From: Symbiodinium natans
Lineage: Eukaryota > Sar > Dinophyceae > Suessiales > Symbiodiniaceae
Length of the DNA: 64,000 bases
NCBI GenBank assembly: GCA_905221605.1
Contig: CAJNDS010000446.1
Location: forward strand, 910,743 to 974,742
Direction: 5' to 3'
Shown: positions 12,640 to 50,919 of the stretch, in pieces
How positions within the stretch are numbered: position 1 is the stretch's first letter
How the letters are laid out: the number at the start of each line of letters is the position of its first letter
Notes under the pieces: model-generated
Databases searched by the model: none
Told to the model about the DNA's origin: nothing
Seen by the model: only the letters and a program-made list of their open reading frames with translations
Program-made: the position numbers and the translations under genes

Positions 12640-13027
12640 GTCTGTGGCATGAGATCTCCTCGAGCTCCTCGGGCGTTGGGAACAACAAACCAAAAGGGTC
12701 CGTCCTTGGGGCGGGGCCCTTTTGGTGATGAAAATTGGCAGGCTGCATATGGGGTGTGGGCGTTGGGTGTCGGTTTGGGGATGCTTGAGGCTTTGATAAA
12801 CTTTGGGCTGGACCCATGCTGAATTTTTTTTTCAGGAGATGCTCAGAAGTGCTGTGCATGTGGCTTGTTGGAGCAGCCCGCCAACAAGACGACGCGGCCG
12901 GATTCCCTTTAGGGAGCGCAAGAGATAATTCGTCGTCCATCGGTCGGAGCTGAAGGCTCTGCCAACTCTTGCTTAGAGTGTCGGACAGTGAAGGAGTTCT
13001 AGCGACAGGGCTCGACTCCGGTCTGGT
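12640..13027 (-). CDS. Candidate long exon, Ser/Pro/His-rich
   Basis: The minus-strand frame reads SSPVARTPSLSDTLSKSW, DDELSLALPKGNPAASS, a Pro/His-rich stretch, then PFGLLFPTPEELEEI. It looks like a disordered segment with short conserved-looking pieces. No domain recognised. Edges not determined. Confidence 0.5.
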
Positions 13028-13292
13028 AATGCTTGCCACGAGCCCTCATACCAACTCTGGGAGACGAAACACATGGCGGTGTTTTAGACAGCCTGGCTTG
13101 TGCCGGAGGCCTGACAGCACCATGGGAGATAAAGTTCACGGGCTGAATGACTCAGAAGCTTTCCAGGGTTCTGGCCGGGACCGACAGAATAAGGGGGGTT
13201 GTGAGAACACCCTCTCAGCGGCCGTGAGCTTTCGCATATACAGAGGATCGCAGAGGGGATTCCAAACACTGGGACCCCTTGCACCACCCCCA

Positions 13293-13366
13293 GGGTTTAG
13301 GGTTTAGGGTTTGGGGTTTAGGGTTCAGGGTTTAGGGTTTAGGGTTTAGGGTTTAGGGTTTAGGGC
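13293..13366 (+). repeat. Interstitial telomeric tract, TTTAGGG
   Basis: About ten units with TTTGGGG and TTCAGGG variants. Confidence 0.95.
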
Positions 13367-15071
13367 AGGTTTAGGATGCAAGGGTTCGTGGAGATTGCGA
13401 GGCCCCGAGTTTTGCCGGACCTTCGCCAGACTCCACATCGATGCCTCCTGAAAACGCATAGACATAGACTGCCATCAGCAACCACAAGAAGGCTAGTGCC
13501 GTCAATCGGCGCACCACGACAACCATGCTGTGGATTCTGGATCGTTTACACCCGGGGGCCCTTCCAGATCAGACACAGCCGACTCTGTGGGCCCTTCTGG
13601 TTACCCGAGTGGCGGAAGGCTCCGCGATTCAGAAGGGCCTCGCATCCGCAAATATGGGATCCGGGGCTTGCTGCTGTGGGAGTTTGTGAGTTGTTTGGGA
13701 GCCTGAGATACAGCTGCGGACCTGGAGAAGCTTTGAGTCTTTGAGAGGCCTGGGGCGGATTTGAGGGTCTTGAGATTGTCTGGCTTTGCACATTTGGGGC
13801 TGAAGGCTAGGCATCCCCCTCAATGTTGCCGCCGATGGATTTCCCAAAAACACCCCCGGAACACCCGGAACCCCAAACCCCCAGATTGGAAACCCCACAC
13901 TGACACCCTTGGACCTTGAACCATGGGTGTGTCTCGCTTTTCTGCGGAACCCAGGCACTGCCCCAAACCCTGCCAGGGCACTGAAAGAGGGGCACTCCAA
14001 GGGCACTCAGCCCTCGAGCGCGCGCAGCACCGCGTGCGCATCGAGGTCGCTTTGCTCCAGGAAGGCGCAGAAGGTCTTGAAAGTGATGCCATCAGCCTGG
14101 CATCCATGGTGTTTAGGGACTTAGGGTCTTGAATTCAGGGTACTTCAAAGCAACCTTCCCGGGTACTTTTGTACTTTGTCGAACAGCTCTGGACCTAAGC
14201 TTTCGGGATCCTCCCCTCCCCCCTGTGGGCCTCGAGTCTTTCGAGTCAGAAGCTGGCAAACCCAGGGCCGAAAAGTCTAACGCATCGGGAGCAAGCCCCC
14301 GGCCTTCGTGTCGACTGCCTCCACCAGGGCATCGATTTGATTCCTGCCCAGCGTGTTTTGAACCGTTTAGCCTTTTAGCCCTTTAGCCTTTTCGCCTTTT
14401 CGCCTTCTAGGGAGTCTCTCAAGCTTCCGCAGGGCAGCACCTTTGGTGGCATCTCCATGCAATGTTGCAAGACTGGGTTATAGCGGCTTGGAGATGGAAT
14501 CCGCCGAGTCTACCGTGCAGTGCAACCATGCGCGGCTTAGTCTGCTTTCAAAGCTTTCAATAGGGCTCTGGGCCCCCCCCCTCTTCGTTTCACTCCTCAG
14601 GGCTATATACACAATTTATACTCTATTATGTTATACTGAGTTTTCTTCTCTTTTGTTACATTTTATTATAGTATACCAGCTTGGGGTCCATTCCCCTCTC
14701 CTTTGGGGCTTAATCATTTGCATGACTCATCCTTTGCCACAGAACACACAGCGCTGCAGCTCTGCAAATCTGCTTCCCCACTACAATCTACCATGCCTCG
14801 TGCATACTAGACCGCGGTGCAACGCACCTGCGAAGTCTGCAACAAATCTCGGACCATACAACAGGTCGTCAGAGTGCTCTCGCCCCCTAGTCCTGATACC
14901 ACAGAGCCCCAACAACCATGGGTGCATTGGGAGGGCAGAGTCGGAGCTTCTATCGCTACCACCCAAAACTGACTCGTTGCGTCCGGAAACATGAAAGCCC
15001 GACGATCCTTGAACTTTGTGAGCGCTTCGAGACCGAGAACGATGGTTATACACTGAACTGAACCCTTGCCG

Positions 15072-15230
15072 GTCGATCAAGGCACGAGCTCCCAACACTG
15101 CCAGTTCATCTTCCAATTCAGAATGGTTTCCCCTGAAGACTAAAAGCTCGATGACTGGTAAACCCCGCATGTTTCCGTGTTTGAAATTCATGACACGCAC
15201 ACGCCTCAACCACGAACCCTCCGGGAGCAC
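15072..15230 (-). CDS. Candidate exon, unknown gene downstream of PKG
   Basis: After CTCAACAG the minus strand reads VLPEGSWLRRVRVMNF, then GLPVIELLVFRGNHSELED and ELAVLGARALIDR, with a possible GC donor (GACCG|GCAAGG). Hydrophobic/charged patterning looks like folded protein. No family recognised. Confidence 0.45.
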
Positions 15231-15968
15231 CTGTTGAGGTCGCAGTCTGTCTGGGCGAGGAGAAGCACCAGCTCCTCTGTCTGGACCACGCCTCACTTAG
15301 AATCGCAGCAAATGCGGCAGCACGCTTTCTGACACGGAGCAGCGCATGTATCCTCAAAAAAACGCAGGTGTGGAGGGCTTTTCAAAAAAGCCGTCTAGGG
15401 CTAGATTGAGGGTCTGATTGGGGTGGCTATGCCTTGAGTGTTAAGGGCTTCCTTCGGGTTTACCGCTTAAGGTGTTTAAGGTTGTCGTGGCTTAGGGCGC
15501 TTACGCTTGAAGGTGACAATGGCAGACGGTTGAGCAGTTTCCGAGGAAGCCGCCACTAGCCACACTAGCCGACCCTGATCCCACATTAAAGCCACGAGAA
15601 CCCAAGCACCTGGCTTTCATCTCCCCCAAACACAAGGAAAACTAATCTAGACCCAAAGCGGAATAGTAATCGCAATCCCTCGCAGCCCCAAGCTTTCCCC
15701 CATGGCCCTGGAGCATCTGCAAGAACTTCAACTTTCTACCACACGCTTCGGTTCCTTGTCCGTTCGGATCCAGCTTCTTCCAGACTGCCTTTCCCAGGGG
15801 TCTGCAAAGTTGCGCAAAGTTTCTAGGATTCTAGGCACAACTGGGGGATGATAAGTCTAGGCAAGACTGGGGCCATAAAAATCGGCCTCCACAGAACCAC
15901 AACCGAGAATTAACGGTCAAAACGCTCCCAATCGCTGGAAGCACGCCTCCCCACCCACACACAACCGC

Positions 15969-18650
<2,682 letters not shown>

Positions 18651-18729
18651 CGCATCAATGTGATTGGTCTGGTAACTCCGAAAAAAAGAAAATCAAAGAC
18701 CCAAGCAACACGCTCTGAGCCCCCCGAAA

Positions 18730-41282
<22,553 letters not shown>

Positions 41283-41292
41283 CTGGTAAAGC

Positions 41293-41366
41293 TGTTTAGG
41301 GTTTAGGGTTTAGGGTTTAGGGTTTAGGGTTTAGGGTTTAGGGTTTAGGGTTTAGGGTTTAGGGTG
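41293..41366 (+). repeat. Interstitial telomeric tract, TTTAGGG
   Basis: About ten perfect units at the acceptor side of the 41157-41282 exon candidate. Confidence 0.96.
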
Positions 41367-41369
41367 CAG

Positions 41370-44300
41370 AGGAAGCGCAGCGCAAGGCATATGAGGGATC
41401 TCGGGGCACTTGGGAATCTGGAGTACGGATTTCAAGAGACTTGGGGGGCCTGCTTATGGCGCAAGTGAATCTTGCCCGCACGTGCAGGGGGGTTCGTGGA
41501 AAAGACTTTTTAGATCTTGAGTTTGAGGTTACACGGCCCCGCCCTTCTCTAAACCTTAGAGCTGCCCTCAAGTCAGAGCCTCGTGCAGATTAGGTGGGCG
41601 GTCCTCCTGGTAGCCACTGTTGTGGCTTCTGGCGGTCAACAACTCATCTCTGTCCAAAGCGCCAGGCAAATCCATGGGACATGCGCCGAGAGGGTGTGAA
41701 TCCTTTGGATTCCCCTCTCAGGGCTGTCCGCACATTCATCCAATGTCTAGCAAGATCCAGGTAAATCTCGGGCCTCCTACAACCCCGAGTCTTCAGATGC
41801 TGAGGATGCTGAGTTTCTCTGGATGGTGGCTGCTGCTTTCCAAGCAACCCTGGAGTCATGGGGTCCAGACTGGGGTGGGGCTGGGGCCTGCTGCGCCCGG
41901 TTATGCTCTGAGGTGGCGCGTTTTTGACTGAACTCACCTGGCAAATCCCTCAGGGTGCGCGATCCTGCGGAGCCGAAACCAGGTCATGGACATGCGTTAG
42001 CCTGGATTCCTTGGTCCTTGCCTGTTGGGTCCGAAACGGCTCTGCTTCCCTAAGGCCTGAAGCTGGCTTCCAGCCTGTCACACGCTTCAGAAGCTCGCTC
42101 TGGCGAACAACAGGCATCTACACAAAATCAAGGCTTGTCTTCTCCATGAGGAGAAGGCCCCAGGACCCAGCAAAAACTAAAACAATCGCAAGTAACGCCC
42201 CAGGAGAGCCGGAAAGCCCAAGTGTCCCCAAGCTGCCCCCCCAATTCCCCCAGGTGCCTGTGCCATTCGCGAGCTCTCTCCAGAGGCCCTTCGCCTGGGC
42301 CTGTCTGCAAGTGCCCTGAGCCAGTAGCGCGCAATTTCGAGGCATTAAGGGCTTTCCAGGGCTTGTAAAAGTGCAGGGTCGAGAGAGAGAGAAGCTTTCG
42401 CTGCTGTAACTCGTGCTGGCTTCAGCAGGAAATCACTAGAGCTCAAATGGCGCATGCCTTCCAGGGTTCTGGCTTCAGAAAGCTCGCAAAAGCGGAAATT
42501 TCGGAATCTACTTCCACGGAGCTCCAAGCTCTGGGTTCAAGGTGCTGTTCCAATCCTGGGTGCCGCCAAGCGGCCCGCTCACAACCCCTGCAGCTCGGCC
42601 GCGAAAGGTCTCCTGGCAAAGCTGGTCAGGGAACACACAACGTCTTCAAACACAATGCGCACACCCTCAATGCAAGCACACGGCGAGATCCAAATAGCTT
42701 CTTGTGAAGTCTGACACAAGGCCCAATAAATGGAGTTTAAAGTTCAGGTGACTGGAGCTCGACATCCACATGATTCAAATTTTATCGAATTAACACCCAC
42801 GCAAGTCTCCTTGGCCCGTCGGTACTGGCTGACATCCATCCTCAGGGCTCTACGAAACGAAGGCCTATATTCGCCTTGTCTACACCCTGCATCACTCATC
42901 AACAGGTCTTCAGAGGTCTTGTCATCTTGTCATCCTGCAGCTTGGGGCTCAGGGCTAGTTCACATTCGGACGAGAAAGAAGAGGCCGAGCGAACCTCAAA
43001 GCTAAGGACTCCGAGACCTTCGGCCGGACTCCGGAACTGCTGCAAGGCTTGTCATTCTCGGGGTTTTGGTGCTTGCAATGCCGGCATCCGACGCATTCGG
43101 GGCTTCGGCCAAGACATGGTTGAAGTGCTCCGCTCCCAGGGGGGGCCTTGGCCCAACAGTGGGAAAGCCGCGCGGGTTCGCAAGGGCTTAGGAACCCCAA
43201 ACCACCTGTCCAAGCTTTCGAAGGCAAATTACCAGCAAGACAATGCAATTGCTGAATGATGCCTTGAATGGGGCCTTCAATTCAGCTCCTGCAAAGGCTT
43301 TGGTTAACATTCAAACGAAGTCACAACAAGCAACCTGTTTTGCTCACCTGGTTCGCAAAAATCACGACCTACCTGACAGGGTGAGGAAGAAGAAACATGA
43401 AGACATGTATCTTGTCTGGATACCCATCCATGGATAAGTGATTCCATAAGCTGGTGGCACACGCCATGAGCAACAACGGGCCAGCTGTTGACCTGGCCCC
43501 CACAAAGCCCCCGGCCGCCGCCCTCTTCGGGCGCCGCCCGCGGCCTCCGAGAAATTCTGTGCTGAGTTCTTCGACGGACATGGAGGGCGCGTGGCTTGGT
43601 TTGAGACTACAATCTTGCCGTTTGAAGGTAACTTTTTGGTTTCAGGATCCTTTAGATTACTGGGTCTTGATGTTCGGTCGACAGTTCAGAGTTCCGACGT
43701 CCATGAGAACCCTTTACCCTACACGCTCATGAAGTTGTTCACTTCGAGGATCCCCACCCTGAGACTAAGGAATCTGTTGATGGCACCCCTTGGAGTGCTC
43801 ATTTGCTCGGTACTCGTACTTTCGTTGAGGGTCTCCACACGTTTCTGCGTGATCGCGGAATCTGCTTGTTCGTGCGGTACCTCTAGTGCACATGTCTTCC
43901 CGGTGCATGCCCATCCTGTTTTGGTGGTCATGTCTGTACACCTCCTAGGTACCGGACCGTCTCAAAACTCGCGCGATGCTTAGACATGGTGTGCTGCTCA
44001 ACAACACCGACATCGACGACGCATGATGCCTTAAACCCCCGAGATCGGGCCCTGCAAGAAGCGTCTGCAGTTGGGCACTCCAGTGACCACTTTGGGGGGC
44101 AACTCCTAAATCCCGGCTCAAGCTCACACTCGCCTGAACTCGAACCCCGACTCAAAACTCAGTTCCGCTCCTGGGCGAAGGCAATATGTCTGGCTCCGGG
44201 GTGAGGAGGTCACGTCGACTGGAGGCCTGGAAGCAACAAGGGGCGACCAAGCTGCACATACGGAGGGACTCAAGAATGCATACAGTAAGGTTTCCGCAAG

Positions 44301-46420
44301 CTTCGAAGCTTTGCAGATCTGGGCTGGACTATGATGCCACAGTCGCAATGATGTGTTGCTTGTGACTGGAAAGACTGGCTCCCACGCTAGCAACAACGTT
44401 GAGGATCTACTTGGGGCCTTACTTTGGCCAGCTCAAGACTTACTTCTTTGCTCCGCAGGGGCCCCAAGATCGTTAATTTACAGTTACTTTCACACATTGG
44501 CGTTTTGAAGTTTTGCATGTTGTGTATGAAGTTTGAATGGCTTCCCTAAATACTCGCACCCCTGCCTTGCACAAATCACGTCTTTTCGCAGAAGGGACAC
44601 GACAGGCACACGGAGTATTCTTTCGAAAACCACTTAGGTTGTCTGGCTAGTGTGTAGGATCGAGATTCGGAACTAAAACTAAGCTTGCTTGCAAAGAACT
44701 GAGGCAGTCTTCACAAAGAAGTACACGATTTCTCCTTAATGCACATAAAGCTCCTGATGTGCTGCGCCTATGGCCTCATCTAGCATCACTGTCGGCCGCG
44801 ACCCCCAAACCCTCAACATCCCGAAAGCGAAAATTATCCCTCGATCCCAAGCACAGCCGATTTGGATCCGATTTTGGGGCCCTGGCCCCACTCCGCCCCT
44901 GGAAGGCTCTCACCTGGTTGGTAGGGTCGGCTAAGTCTTGAAGCTGGACGTAGCAGGGCCTAGTGAAATTTGCATTCCGTCGGGCTGGAGTGCTCAGTTT
45001 TCGGGGACTAGGACATTCTCATTTCAGGGTTCAGGATTCGGGGTCCATGATTGGGGATCTTGAACTCACAAGGGCATCGCAGGGCGAAGAGTTTTTGAAC
45101 AAGCACATGGCGAAAACCGCTCTTCAAGATGACTCTCAACTCTAGACCCTGATCCCTCAACCGCATCAACGTCAAGCTGGCCAACCATCCCAAACAGGGA
45201 AGCAGGGAAGGCTCCTAGGGGTGGTGGACGCCAGCGTTTTCGAGGCCCTAACCTGCTAGGCTCCCAGGAAACCCTAGCTTTCATATTTGTTTTTTGTACA
45301 GCGTTCCCTTGCATCATCCATGAGCCAGCCTGTAAGCCAATGAGCCCTCAACCAAGATCAGGACACAGCCGACAGAGCCAGCGCAATTGGCCCCACCACT
45401 CACCAGACCGTGCACCGCAAAATGTCCAACATCTGGGGGAGGCACACCACATCTTCTGGCCTGCAAGGGGCACTTCTCCCCACTGCGGAAATGCAAACAA
45501 GGCTGATTTGGAAGAAAGATACAAAGAGTTCAAGAGAAAAAACACAGAAAAGAGGTCTTGCATTGAGTTGTTTGCGAATTGACAGCGCGGGATCGGGACA
45601 AGCCCTGCAACAAGACGGCGTCGAGTTCAACCAACGATAAGGATCCAATTTGTAGAACAGAATGCGGGAAGCAGATGAAGTCTCGTGAAAATTTTATCCT
45701 AGAACACACCGAGCACTGCATTATGCCTTCATCAAGACATCTGATTGAAGTCCTTCTCTTCATCGCAACCACCCCCAACATGCGGCTGCAACGCCGTCAG
45801 CGCGGAGTTCTGCTCTTTTGGCATCTTAAAGGATCCGCGATCCCAGCTGGGACCCGCAACTGAGTTGCAACTCGAGAAAGACAATATACCCGTGGACTAA
45901 GACAACCCTACAGCTGCTGAACCCTTTACTCACAAACATGTCTGCAACATTCCGCAAATCCAAGCAGCGGCCAAAACACCTATAAGGCCCTCAGCTGAAG
46001 AACATTTCTCCCCCCGGCTCTGTCCACCTCAAGCACCTGCGCCTGTCCAGATTCTCCGAAAACGTCACCAGATGCCTCTCTCAGGAGGGTTCCCAAACAC
46101 CAGCTGCAAGTTCTCAGCTGGGTCTTGGGATATCAGGTTACCAAGGGCTTAGTTGAGGCTTTCAAGCTTCAGATTTCAACTCAGGGTGGGGACTGTCCTT
46201 TGTTTTCAATTAGATTGTCTGGGAACTCTGACCGGTCGAGAACCAAAACATCCGAAGCACCGCGAACCCTAAACCCTTTGCAAATACAAGTAAAAAGGCA
46301 CCTGACTGCTGGACCCGGCACTGCCTGGCTCTTGCTGGATCTTGGAGGCTTGGGAGTTTAGGCCAAGGATGGGGAATCCGACTATGCTGCCGTGTGGACC
46401 GGAAGAAACATCCCGAATCC
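41370..46420. other. Unassigned
   Basis: Short ORFs on both strands, none convincing. A plus-strand stretch at about 43690-43880 (EVVHFEDPHPETKESVDG) and a minus-strand one at about 45050-45190 (MRLRDQGLELRVILKSG) look mildly protein-like. Confidence 0.5.
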
Positions 46421-46427
46421 GATGTGG

Positions 46428-46582
46428 GGGGTTTAGGGTGTAGGGCTTAGGGTTTAGGGTTTAGGGCTTAGGGTTTAGGGTTTAGGGTTTAGGGTTTAGG
46501 GTTTAGGGTTTAGGGTTTAGGGTTTAGGGTTTAGGGTTTAGGGTTTAGGGTTTAGGGTTTAGGGTTTAGGGCTTAGGGTTTC
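46428..46582 (+). repeat. Longest telomeric tract, TTTAGGG
   Basis: About 22 units with three CTTAGGG variants. It is the last such tract; none is seen from here to 64 kb. Confidence 0.96.
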
Positions 46583-46589
46583 GAGCTTG

Positions 46590-49020
46590 GGGGACCTTGG
46601 GAGGTGTCTGGGCCAAGGCGGGGCCAATTGGCGCTAAGAGTCAATTTGCTACGAACAGCGGCCTCAAACAATGATCTTCCACTTCTTGCTGACATGAAGT
46701 AGGGTACATATTTCTTGTACCCCCAAAAGGACACCAGGTATGTACACTCACCAACATTAAAAAGGAACCCTATATACACTCACCAAAACAGAAATATAAA
46801 CCCTGCTTCATGAGTCTCCAGCCTTACGCCTCATACTTCCCGCAGGAATGTTTTCAACCCGCCCCATTCAACACCTGCACCTAGGCGCACGCATCACGGG
46901 AAGTAAGAGTCGGGACGGCCTCGTCGTGACGGCCGGCGCTCCAGCTCATCCACGCTGGCCTCGAACTTCGGCTCTGAGAGGCTCAGGAGCGAAAATGCAC
47001 AGCATCAGTGAGATGGCCGTAGAGAATGATTTGACAAGTAGCTTTAGAGTAGTAGCTTTAAGGGAACTCTGACCTCTGGACCCGTCCCCTCACTCACCAA
47101 CCTTTCTCCTCAAAAATCCGCAAAAATCCCCAAGTCCGACCGACGCATCACTCTGCGCGCCTGTCTTGTGCGTGCTGAGGGAAACTGACGGCGCATTGTC
47201 TGCCTCTCAGACTGTGCGGGCCACAGCGTCAAGGGGAAACTTCGTCGATCTAGATTGCCCCAGATGCTGTTCGCCTTCGCCCAGTCACGCGAAGTTCGGT
47301 CAGGTACGAAAGCTCGCCCCAGACCCTTCGAGTGTAGAAATATGACGAAATATGTGGAACCTTTCATAGCGGCCGTCGCCAAGAAACGTCCCGAAGCCGA
47401 GGCCCATGCTGGGAGCTGCTCCGGGGCTGTCCCGCCGAGTTCCTGCAAGATCAAGCAAAGACGAGGTGATTTCGAGCAACAAGTCACAACCACCCAGCAT
47501 TTTCGGGAATGAAAATTCCCATCCGTTCGGAAGCTTCCCCCCAAGCCGAAAACCCTGCACTGAGCCCTGCAACAGGATGCCTAGAACTTCACCTGCCATG
47601 TTAGGGTAGCCAGTTTGACGACATGCTGCCAGACGAAGCTTCTCAGGTTCCCCAGCATAGCAAACCGTCGTTTTTAATGGCCTAGGTTTGAATCTCAAGC
47701 CAGTTCTCGCAGATACGACTGGGCACCCGGCGGATGTCGCTGGAGAATGCCATCATCCTGCCAGGACATGCGGCGCATTTCAATGTTGCACGGGCTGTAC
47801 ATGGTTCATGTGGCACTGATAGAGTATACGGCATACGGTTTGGCCTCGCACCCCTTTCTTGCACGGAAAGGTCTATCGGGCGACGCTTTGGGCTGAACCT
47901 CGAATTAAGGTTCCGAAAGCTCACCAATCCACTGCTGAGGCATGATGGGAGGATTCATGTGAATTCCTCGACCTTGGCAGCCGGCCTTCACCCGAGGACT
48001 TCGAGTTGAACAGTGATAGGCTGAGGATTTAAGCCGAGCCAAGCGTGTGCCCCAGAAACGGACCTGCCCGACAAAGTTCCGCTTGCCCTGCGCAAGCTCC
48101 CGCCACGTACACCTGGCAAGTGCTTAAGGTGGGCTTGAGGATCAGTCGGGAACTCCACGTTCAAGCAAAGCTCAGTGGCATGAGTCGCAAACTGAGTCCC
48201 AGAACAGCAAGTAGCTGCGGCCATACTCACAATCGGTCTTCTACGGCCTTTACATATCCGCACTCGTCGTGGGAGTTCTGACCATTGCAAGGAATCATGC
48301 AATTCCATTCGGGACACTTGACACCCGAGCACCCGAGCCTTCCAGCCGCCCCATCATGCAAGGATCCTCAGATGCAACGGAATGATGGGAGCTTGGGGCC
48401 AACAGACGTTTGGGCTACGCCTCAGCTGCAGCGCGAAAGTTGCCAATGCGTTCAGAAAAAATGTGCTGCCAGAGCTTGCCAATGCGCAATCGCACGCAAT
48501 TCGGTGCAAAATAATTTCCGACTGCTTCCACACAAAGCAAAACAAAACAATTGTGCTTGGGCTCTGTAACTGTTTCGCCGGTCATCCGCATCACCTGTCG
48601 GCGGATTCTGTCCCTCTATTCAGTGGCTAGGATTTCAGCCGTAGGTTTGGATAGGACCATCACTCAACAGTCTAGATTTTGCAGAAATAATCAGGTATCA
48701 CATGGCATCCTCTTGCTTTTTGGACGCATTGCCAGCCGGGCCTTGCCACAGTGGGGAAACCTGCGCATGCGTCCCGCATGCCCTACACCAACACGGCGAC
48801 AGCTTCCGTCACAGAATGCCAAACATGCTTTGCTTGCCTAGCAGCAGTAGCTTCACAGACAGATGAATAAGTACGTTGATGCACGAAGCAGATACGACAC
48901 CCGGCAAATTTCGAGATGCTTGGAATGTCCAACCTCTTGGATGCGGAAGTGGCCCTCCGAGGCACCGCGGATGACGCGAATGGTGGACCTGGTCAGGCGA
49001 TCCATGTTCTCTCGTATGTC
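46590..49020. other. Unassigned
   Basis: No telomeric tracts, no clear exon. Transition between the intron-rich gene region and the later repeat-rich region. Confidence 0.5.
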
Positions 49021-49025
49021 ATGCC

Positions 49026-50174
49026 TCATTCTACCTCAAGGGGGGCTGCCCACCTTGGTGGCTCGGAGACGCCTTGCGATGCTTGCGAAGAGGGGCTCTC
49101 GGGGTCGCTGCTGGCACCGGTACCCCCGGTACCCCTGCTGTGGCTTCGCATGCTTCGCACACTTCGGCTGGCCGTGCTGAGGCCAGCATAGCCTGCAGAG
49201 CCCTGCAGATCCCAGAGCGTGGCGATCTGCTTTGACGACTGCTTGTCGCGAGAGGTCGCTTGCCCCGCGCAGCCCTCCCAGAAACAGCCTTCCTGCCGGC
49301 CTTCCTCCCGGCCTTCACCAAGCTCTTCAGAATCCCCATGCGGTCCACACTTGCTGTGGAAGAGGAGCTCACCCACTGCAGTGCCGGAGTCAGATAGGCC
49401 CGGAACCCGCCTCCGCACCCGAGGTGTGTACCTATCGGTCTCCGTGGCAGATCGGATGGAGACGCCATCAACCTCGAAGCAAGTTGCCGGAGATGCCGGT
49501 GATCGGGGCGTGCTGCGACGGCCTTCACAAGAGCGGGAAGTGGGCAAGCCAGCGGAAGTCACACAACCCGGGAGGTTGGTCTCCAGCCCGGGGTCGACGG
49601 AACCCGGCCGTGTTCGCCGGCGGTCTGGGCGCACCGGATTGCCAAATACCACGGCGCTGACCAGCGAGCTGTCGTGGTGCCAACGGTTGGATTCCGTGGG
49701 GGCACCCCAGTCCCGCGCTTCCTGTGGCGTCATGGCGCAGATCGGATAAAGCGCGGCGCGCTGGCCAACAGCGTGCTCCCACTCTGCCACCATGGGGCTG
49801 GCGGGCCCGCGGCCGCGGCCGGTCTTCGGCACACTGCCACCACTGCCACGGCCATCGGCCCTATCGGCGCGACGGCTGGGGACACCCAAATGCAGCAGGC
49901 AGGTGGGCAGCCTGGGCTCCGAGCTGGCCTTGGCAACCACTTTTAAAGCCTGACCGAAGCCTTCCGTGAAGGAGGATGCCAAGGAGGCTGAGGAGGCGGA
50001 AACTGCAGACATGCTTGCAGGAGGATCTTGAGGTGCTTGAGGTGGAGGCTCCTCGATTGGGAGCCGCCTCTCCCTTGCAGAACTTTCCCGCTTTGTCGCT
50101 GTTGCTGGGGCGGCTTCGGCCCTGTGCGAAGACTCGCGCGGGCTGGCACGTCTCTCACTGGCAGGCCCGGGCAT
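49026..50174 (-). CDS. Long GC-rich ORF, disordered protein or exon
   Basis: A 382-residue minus-strand frame starting MPGPASERRASPRESS, with a stop just upstream, and ending WAAPLEVE. It is rich in Ser, Arg, Pro and Gly, with a short helical piece SSFTEGFGQALKVVAK; no domain is recognised. A second minus-strand frame (49031-49528, GILKSLVKAGRKAGRK) is also open and protein-like, so an intron or frame change may exist. It could be an upstream gene or a far 5' exon of PKG. Confidence 0.4.
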   Translation of the reverse strand: MPGPASERRASPRESSHRAEAAPATATKRESSARERRLPIEEPPPQAPQDPPASMSAVSASSASLASSFTEGFGQALKVVAKASSEPRLPTCLLHLGVPSRRADRADGRGSGGSVPKTGRGRGPASPMVAEWEHAVGQRAALYPICAMTPQEARDWGAPTESNRWHHDSSLVSAVVFGNPVRPDRRRTRPGSVDPGLETNLPGCVTSAGLPTSRSCEGRRSTPRSPASPATCFEVDGVSIRSATETDRYTPRVRRRVPGLSDSGTAVGELLFHSKCGPHGDSEELGEGREEGRQEGCFWEGCAGQATSRDKQSSKQIATLWDLQGSAGYAGLSTASRSVRSMRSHSRGTGGTGASSDPESPSSQASQGVSEPPRWAAPLEVE

Positions 50175-50394
50175 CGCTGTGGCCTAGCAGGGTGCAGGAT
50201 CCGCACAAACATGCCCTCAGCAGTTTCGTCACAAGCCTTCGGACCAGGACTCGCGGAGCTGGCGCCAGGGCGGGCGCCAGGGTGGGCGCCATGGCTGGCG
50301 CTTGGGCTGGCGCATAGCTGCTCTCTGCAGCCACGGGCACTAGCCGCCGCAGGGGACAACCTGTGGCCCGGGCAGGGGGTGCTGGTTTGGAGGG

Positions 50395-50650
50395 TTTTCT
50401 ATTTATTTCAATTGCATTCTCGTTTTCTGGAATATTTAGTTCCTTTAGTAAATAATGTATCTTCATGGTAGTATCATTTGAATATGTCAATGCTTAGTTT
50501 TTTCTTTCTTTCTTTCATCATTGATCTAGATTGTCCGATTCCTTGTGTATTGATTTCCTATATTATGTATTGATTGTTTTAGCCACAATAAACTCATCTT
50601 TCCAATAACTATGCAAATATGTAATCCTATTATGGAACTTTCTTTCTATC
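50395..50650. other. AT-rich segment
   Basis: Markedly AT-rich with TTTCTTTCTTTC and TATTATGTATTG. It lies between minus-strand coding candidates and may be an intron. Confidence 0.5.
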
Positions 50651-50659
50651 ATCTTGAGC

Positions 50660-50814
50660 TTTGGTTTGCCGTTCTCCTGTTTGCAGATCAGCCCGTGCCT
50701 CTGGCCCGACTGCTTCGCCGGCGGGGGCGTTTGGACAGCTCCTTTGGCTGCTCCTTTGGCTGCTCCGCCAGTCCTCCGGGAAAGACTCACCGCAGGCACA
50801 CTTGGGGCTTCCAA
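50660..50814 (-). CDS. Candidate exon upstream of the 49-50 kb ORF
   Basis: The minus strand reads VSLSRRTGGAAKGAAKGA, VQTPPPAKQSGQRHGL and QENGKPKLKMI and then enters an AT-rich stretch (50395-50650) that looks like an intron. A second open frame overlaps. Confidence 0.3.
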
Positions 50815-50919
50815 AGAAAACCCAGTTTAAGGATTTTCCCACTTACCCCCACGCTTTTCAGTTATCCTGAAACATCCTCCCAGATGGCTCAAGTCAAACG
50901 GTTCAAGACGCAAGACCCA

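Noticed and set aside
43450-44000. Retrotransposon fragment
   Set aside because: Some frames look mildly protein-like on both strands, but no recognisable reverse transcriptase, integrase or protease motif was found.
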